A stretch of 64,000 bases of DNA, taken from assembly GCF_000980885.2 (NCBI RefSeq), contig NZ_LBDA02000003.1:62001-126000 (forward strand), in the 5' to 3' direction. Both the position numbers and the translations under genes were made by a program. The notes under the pieces are model-generated. The model saw only the letters and a list, made by a program, of their open reading frames with translations. It did no database searches and was not told where the DNA came from. Source of the DNA: Streptomyces malaysiense. GTDB lineage: Bacteria; Actinomycetota; Actinomycetes; Streptomycetales; Streptomycetaceae. Below, piece by piece: positions 61,612 to 64,000 of this stretch (positions are counted from its first letter, which is position 1; every line of letters starts with the position of its first letter).

Positions 61612-62082
61612 TCAGACGCGGACCTCGACCGTCTTCGCCAGCCGGTCGTGCAGGCCGCGGCCGTCGCGGTCCCAGACCAGGGCCGGGATGGCGAGGCACA
61701 GCAGGGCGGTGCGCACCAGGGAGCGCAGCGGGTTGACGGTGCCGGTCTCCAGGGCCACGACCCGGATGCCGAACAGGCGCTTGCCCGGGGTGAAGCCGAT
61801 GGTGCCGACCAGCACGGCGCTCATGACGAAGAAGACGCCGAGCGCCCAGTTGCCGGTGCTGCCCTGGTCGTAGCCATGCGTGATCAAGCTGTATGCGATC
61901 AGCAGGCACAGGGCCCAGTCGACCGCGATGGCCCCGAGCCGCCTGCCCGGCCGGGCCAGGGAGTTGGGTCCCTCCGCCGGAAGACCCAGCTGCTCGCCCC
62001 GGTGACCGAAGTCCGCGCCGGCGTCTTCCATGGCGGCGCGAGGGCCGGAGAGCCACGATCCGATTGCCTGCCTGTTGTCCAC
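61612..62082 (-). CDS. RDD family membrane protein
   Basis: 156 residues from GTG 62082 (VDNRQAIGSWLSGP); an in-frame ATG at 62106 is possible. A TACCGT box 6 bp before the GTG fits a leaderless transcript. RDD pattern: ARPGRRLGAIAVDWALC (Arg-Asp-Asp-like), then three membrane helices, with FTPGKRLFGIRVV. The function is unknown; often next to glnA. It is divergent from glnA and near its GlnR sites. Confidence 0.88.
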   Translation of the reverse strand: MDNRQAIGSWLSGPRAAMEDAGADFGHRGEQLGLPAEGPNSLARPGRRLGAIAVDWALCLLIAYSLITHGYDQGSTGNWALGVFFVMSAVLVGTIGFTPGKRLFGIRVVALETGTVNPLRSLVRTALLCLAIPALVWDRDGRGLHDRLAKTVEVRV

Positions 62083-62157
62083 CCGACCACGGTACTGCGT
62101 CCCCATATGACCGGGGGACGCCGGGGTGTCCCGGGGCTACGGTGGAGGAGTGCCCGG

Positions 62158-62195
62158 TTAACTTCTGCGAAACAATCGGGTCACGCCGGAGAAAT
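62158..62195 (+). promoter_or_regulatory. Double GlnR binding site of glnA
   Basis: Four pentamers TTAAC, GAAAC, GTCAC and GAAAT are each separated by exactly 6 bp (start positions 62158, 62169, 62180, 62191). This is the a-b-a-b arrangement of the GlnR box in Streptomyces. A TAGGGT minus-10-like box follows at 62206-62211. Expression should rise under nitrogen limitation. Confidence 0.9.
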
Positions 62196-62292
62196 CACCC
62201 GTCCCTAGGGTCATGACGAGCGTGTGCCACCGCACTGGCCGCACGAACGATCTACCGCCCCGGCGAGGACGGTCGGGAGTAGGAGGAGCTGG

Positions 62293-63702
62293 ATGTTCCA
62301 GAACGCCGACGAGGCCAAGAAGTTCATCGCGGACGAGGACGTCAAGTTCATCGACGTCCGGTTCTGCGACCTGCCGGGCATCATGCAGCACTTCACCGTG
62401 CCCGCCGAGGCGTTCGACCCGGACGAGGAGCTGGCCTTCGACGGATCTTCGATCCGCGGCTTCCAGGCCATCCACGAGTCCGACATGGCGCTGCGGGCGG
62501 ACCTGTCCACGGCTCGTGTCGACCCGTTCCGCCGGGACAAGACGGTCAACATCAACTTCTTCATCCACGACCCGATCACGGGCGAGCAGTACTCCCGCGA
62601 CCCGCGCAACGTGGCCCGCAAGGCGGAGGCATACCTCGCCTCGACCGGCATCGCGGACACCGCGTTCTTCGGCCCCGAGGCCGAGTTCTACGTGTTCGAC
62701 TCGGTGCGCTTCCAGACCAGCGCGAACGAGTCCTTCTACCACATCGACTCCGAGGCGGGCGCCTGGAACACCGGTGCGGTGGAGGACAACCGCGGCTACA
62801 AGGTCCGCTACAAGGGCGGCTACTTCCCGGTCGCGCCGGTGGACCACTTCGCCGACCTGCGCGCCGAGATCTCCCTGGAGCTGGAGAAGTCCGGCCTGAA
62901 GGTGGAGCGCCAGCACCACGAGGTGGGCACGGCCGGCCAGGCGGAGATCAACTACAAGTTCAACACGCTGCTCGCCGCCGCCGACGACCTCCAGCTCTTC
63001 AAGTACATCGTGAAGAACGTGGCCTGGCGCAACGGCAAGACCGCGACCTTCATGCCGAAGCCGATCTTCGGTGACAACGGCTCGGGCATGCACGTGCACC
63101 AGTCGCTGTGGAGCAACGGCGACCCGCTGTTCTACGACGAGGCCGGGTACGCGGGCCTCTCGGACACCGCCCGCTACTACATCGGCGGCATCCTCAAGCA
63201 CGCCCCGTCGCTGCTGGCCTTCACCAACCCGACGGTGAACTCGTACCACCGCCTGGTGCCGGGCTTCGAGGCGCCGATCAACCTGGTGTACTCGCAGCGC
63301 AACCGCTCCGCCGCGATGCGTATCCCGATCACCGGCTCCAACCCGAAGGCCAAGCGCGTCGAGTTCCGCGCGCCCGACTCCTCCGGCAACCCGTACCTCG
63401 CCTTCTCGGCCCTGCTCCTCGCGGGCCTGGACGGCATCAAGAACAAGATCGAGCCGGCCGAGCCGATCGACAAGGACCTCTACGAGCTGGCTCCCGAGGA
63501 GCACGCGAACGTCGCCCAGGTCCCGACCTCCCTCGGCGCCGTGCTCGACCGCCTGGAGGCCGACCACGAGTTCCTGCTCCAGGGCGACGTCTTCACGTCC
63601 GACCTGATCGAGACCTGGATCGACCTGAAGCGCACCCAGGAGATCGCCCCGCTGCAGCTGCGGCCGCACCCGCACGAGTTCGAGCTGTACTTCGACGTGT
63701 GA
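62293..63702 (+). CDS. glnA: Glutamine synthetase type I
   Basis: 469 residues from ATG 62293, with ribosome site AGGAGGAG. Motifs: [25 protein letters not shown] (ATP site), and NRSAAMRIP; adenylylation Tyr397 in DLYEL shows that GlnE control is possible. It makes glutamine from glutamate and ammonia. It is preceded by GlnR sites and followed by a 36-bp palindromic terminator. Confidence 0.98.
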   Translation: MFQNADEAKKFIADEDVKFIDVRFCDLPGIMQHFTVPAEAFDPDEELAFDGSSIRGFQAIHESDMALRADLSTARVDPFRRDKTVNINFFIHDPITGEQYSRDPRNVARKAEAYLASTGIADTAFFGPEAEFYVFDSVRFQTSANESFYHIDSEAGAWNTGAVEDNRGYKVRYKGGYFPVAPVDHFADLRAEISLELEKSGLKVERQHHEVGTAGQAEINYKFNTLLAAADDLQLFKYIVKNVAWRNGKTATFMPKPIFGDNGSGMHVHQSLWSNGDPLFYDEAGYAGLSDTARYYIGGILKHAPSLLAFTNPTVNSYHRLVPGFEAPINLVYSQRNRSAAMRIPITGSNPKAKRVEFRAPDSSGNPYLAFSALLLAGLDGIKNKIEPAEPIDKDLYELAPEEHANVAQVPTSLGAVLDRLEADHEFLLQGDVFTSDLIETWIDLKRTQEIAPLQLRPHPHEFELYFDV

Positions 63703-63710
63703 TCCGCCCG

Positions 63711-63746
63711 TCACGCGGGGCCCGTCACGTGACGGGCCCCGCGTGA
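63711..63746 (+). terminator. glnA terminator (36-bp perfect palindrome)
   Basis: Two 18-bp arms with no spacer (63711-63728 and 63729-63746), centred on CACGTG, starting 8 bp after the stop. Confidence 0.9.
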
Positions 63747-63756
63747 GCCGCACGCA

Positions 63757-63790
63757 CCGGGGCCGCCTCCCGAGAGGGAGGCGGCCCCGG
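63757..63790 (-). terminator. Terminator of the Gly/Phe/Asn-rich gene
   Basis: A 15-bp stem (CCGGGGCCGCCTCCC with its complement) around a GAGA loop, 23 bp after the minus-strand stop at 63814. Confidence 0.85.
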
Positions 63791-63813
63791 ACGTGTGTCA
63801 CGACCCTGGTGCG

Positions 63814-64000
63814 TCAGGGCACCACGACCACCACCACGGGCGAGTTGTAGCCGTAGCCGAAGCCGTTGTTGAAGCCGAAGAAGCCGCCTCGGTTGAAGCC
63901 GCGGTTGAAGTTGTTGAAGCCGAAGCAGTTACGGCCGTAGCAGCCACGGTTGGTGGCGACGTGGGTCTGGGTGGTCGCCGACGCGGAGCCGGCGGTGGCG
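63814..64000 (-). CDS. Small Gly/Phe/Asn-rich protein, N-terminus cut off
   Basis: 62 codons are visible, ending at 63814; the start lies beyond the right edge. The visible part begins ATAGSASATTQTHVATNRG and continues with a Cys pair (CYGRNC) and a run of Phe-Asn-Asn, Arg-Gly and Gly-Phe units, with NSPVVVVVVP at the end. The low-complexity aromatic Gly/Asn composition is like assembling surface or prion-like proteins. The function is unknown. It has its own terminator and is convergent with glnA. Confidence 0.7.
   Translation of the reverse strand, partial: ATAGSASATTQTHVATNRGCYGRNCFGFNNFNRGFNRGGFFGFNNGFGYGYNSPVVVVVVP

Noticed and set aside
1..64000. CRISPR arrays, insertion sequences, prophage or tRNA genes
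   Set aside because: No repeated spacer pattern, transposase, integrase or cloverleaf was noticed anywhere in the window; reading by eye could miss a tRNA.

Overview
The window is a GC-rich actinobacterial chromosome segment, almost certainly from a Streptomyces species. The signs are very high third-position GC, many GTG starts, several probable leaderless genes, long GC-rich hairpin terminators, a SAM-IV riboswitch (a class known from Actinomycetales), GlnR boxes at glnA, and a gene order that matches the conserved actinobacterial core from pimB through qcrCAB/cta, adoK, erpA, cobT/cobS, pepA, lpd/E2, lipB/lipA to glnA. No tRNA, rRNA, insertion sequence, prophage or CRISPR array was seen. 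Most of the window is ordinary core genome. The interesting signals are regulatory sequences and domain fusions.

Layout. 1-7.2 kb: envelope genes (a PimB-type mannosyltransferase cut by the left edge, a GT87 mannosyltransferase, a zinc-protease-like lipoprotein, two NlpC/P60 hydrolases) and a NYN-domain protein. 7.4-11.3 kb: rhomboid protease, an Lrp-type ligand-binding protein, a SAM-IV-controlled class V aminotransferase/desulfurase, and trpD. 11.4-20.7 kb: the terminal respiratory branch, qcrC-qcrA-qcrB and ctaE, then ctaC-ctaD-ctaF, all on the minus strand. A receiver-like gene and an L,D-transpeptidase lie between the two blocks. 21-27.2 kb: sulfur, Fe-S and NAD genes (an IscS-TusA fusion, adoK, erpA, nadA). 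27.3-30.7 kb: a two-component system beside an RND-pump remnant, then pspA with its PspAA partner. 31-41.1 kb: methyltransferases, an HtrA-like protease, cobU (with an extra N-terminal domain), cobT, an MprF-like protein and cobS.

41.4-50.5 kb: pepA, then lpd, the two-lipoyl-domain E2, a GntR-family regulator and aceE, which together supply a pyruvate dehydrogenase complex. 50.6-58.2 kb: a WYL regulator, DUF4240, a PGRP-type amidase divergent from a MarP-like membrane protease, GNAT, an FAD oxidoreductase and an NsdA-like regulator. 58.4-64 kb: lipB-lipA (making the lipoyl cofactor used by the E2 above), DUF4191, RDD, glnA with a textbook double GlnR site, and the 3' end of a Gly/Phe/Asn-rich small protein.

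How the genes work together. lipB/lipA, lpd, E2 and aceE feed the TCA cycle. erpA, IscS-TusA and nadA share Fe-S or sulfur chemistry. qcr/cta forms the cytochrome bcc-aa3 branch. Several palindromes lie in promoters of these central genes (aceE, nadA, the ctaC leader, the ctaE start, the amidase/MarP pair) and have no assigned factor here. These are the best leads for something undescribed.
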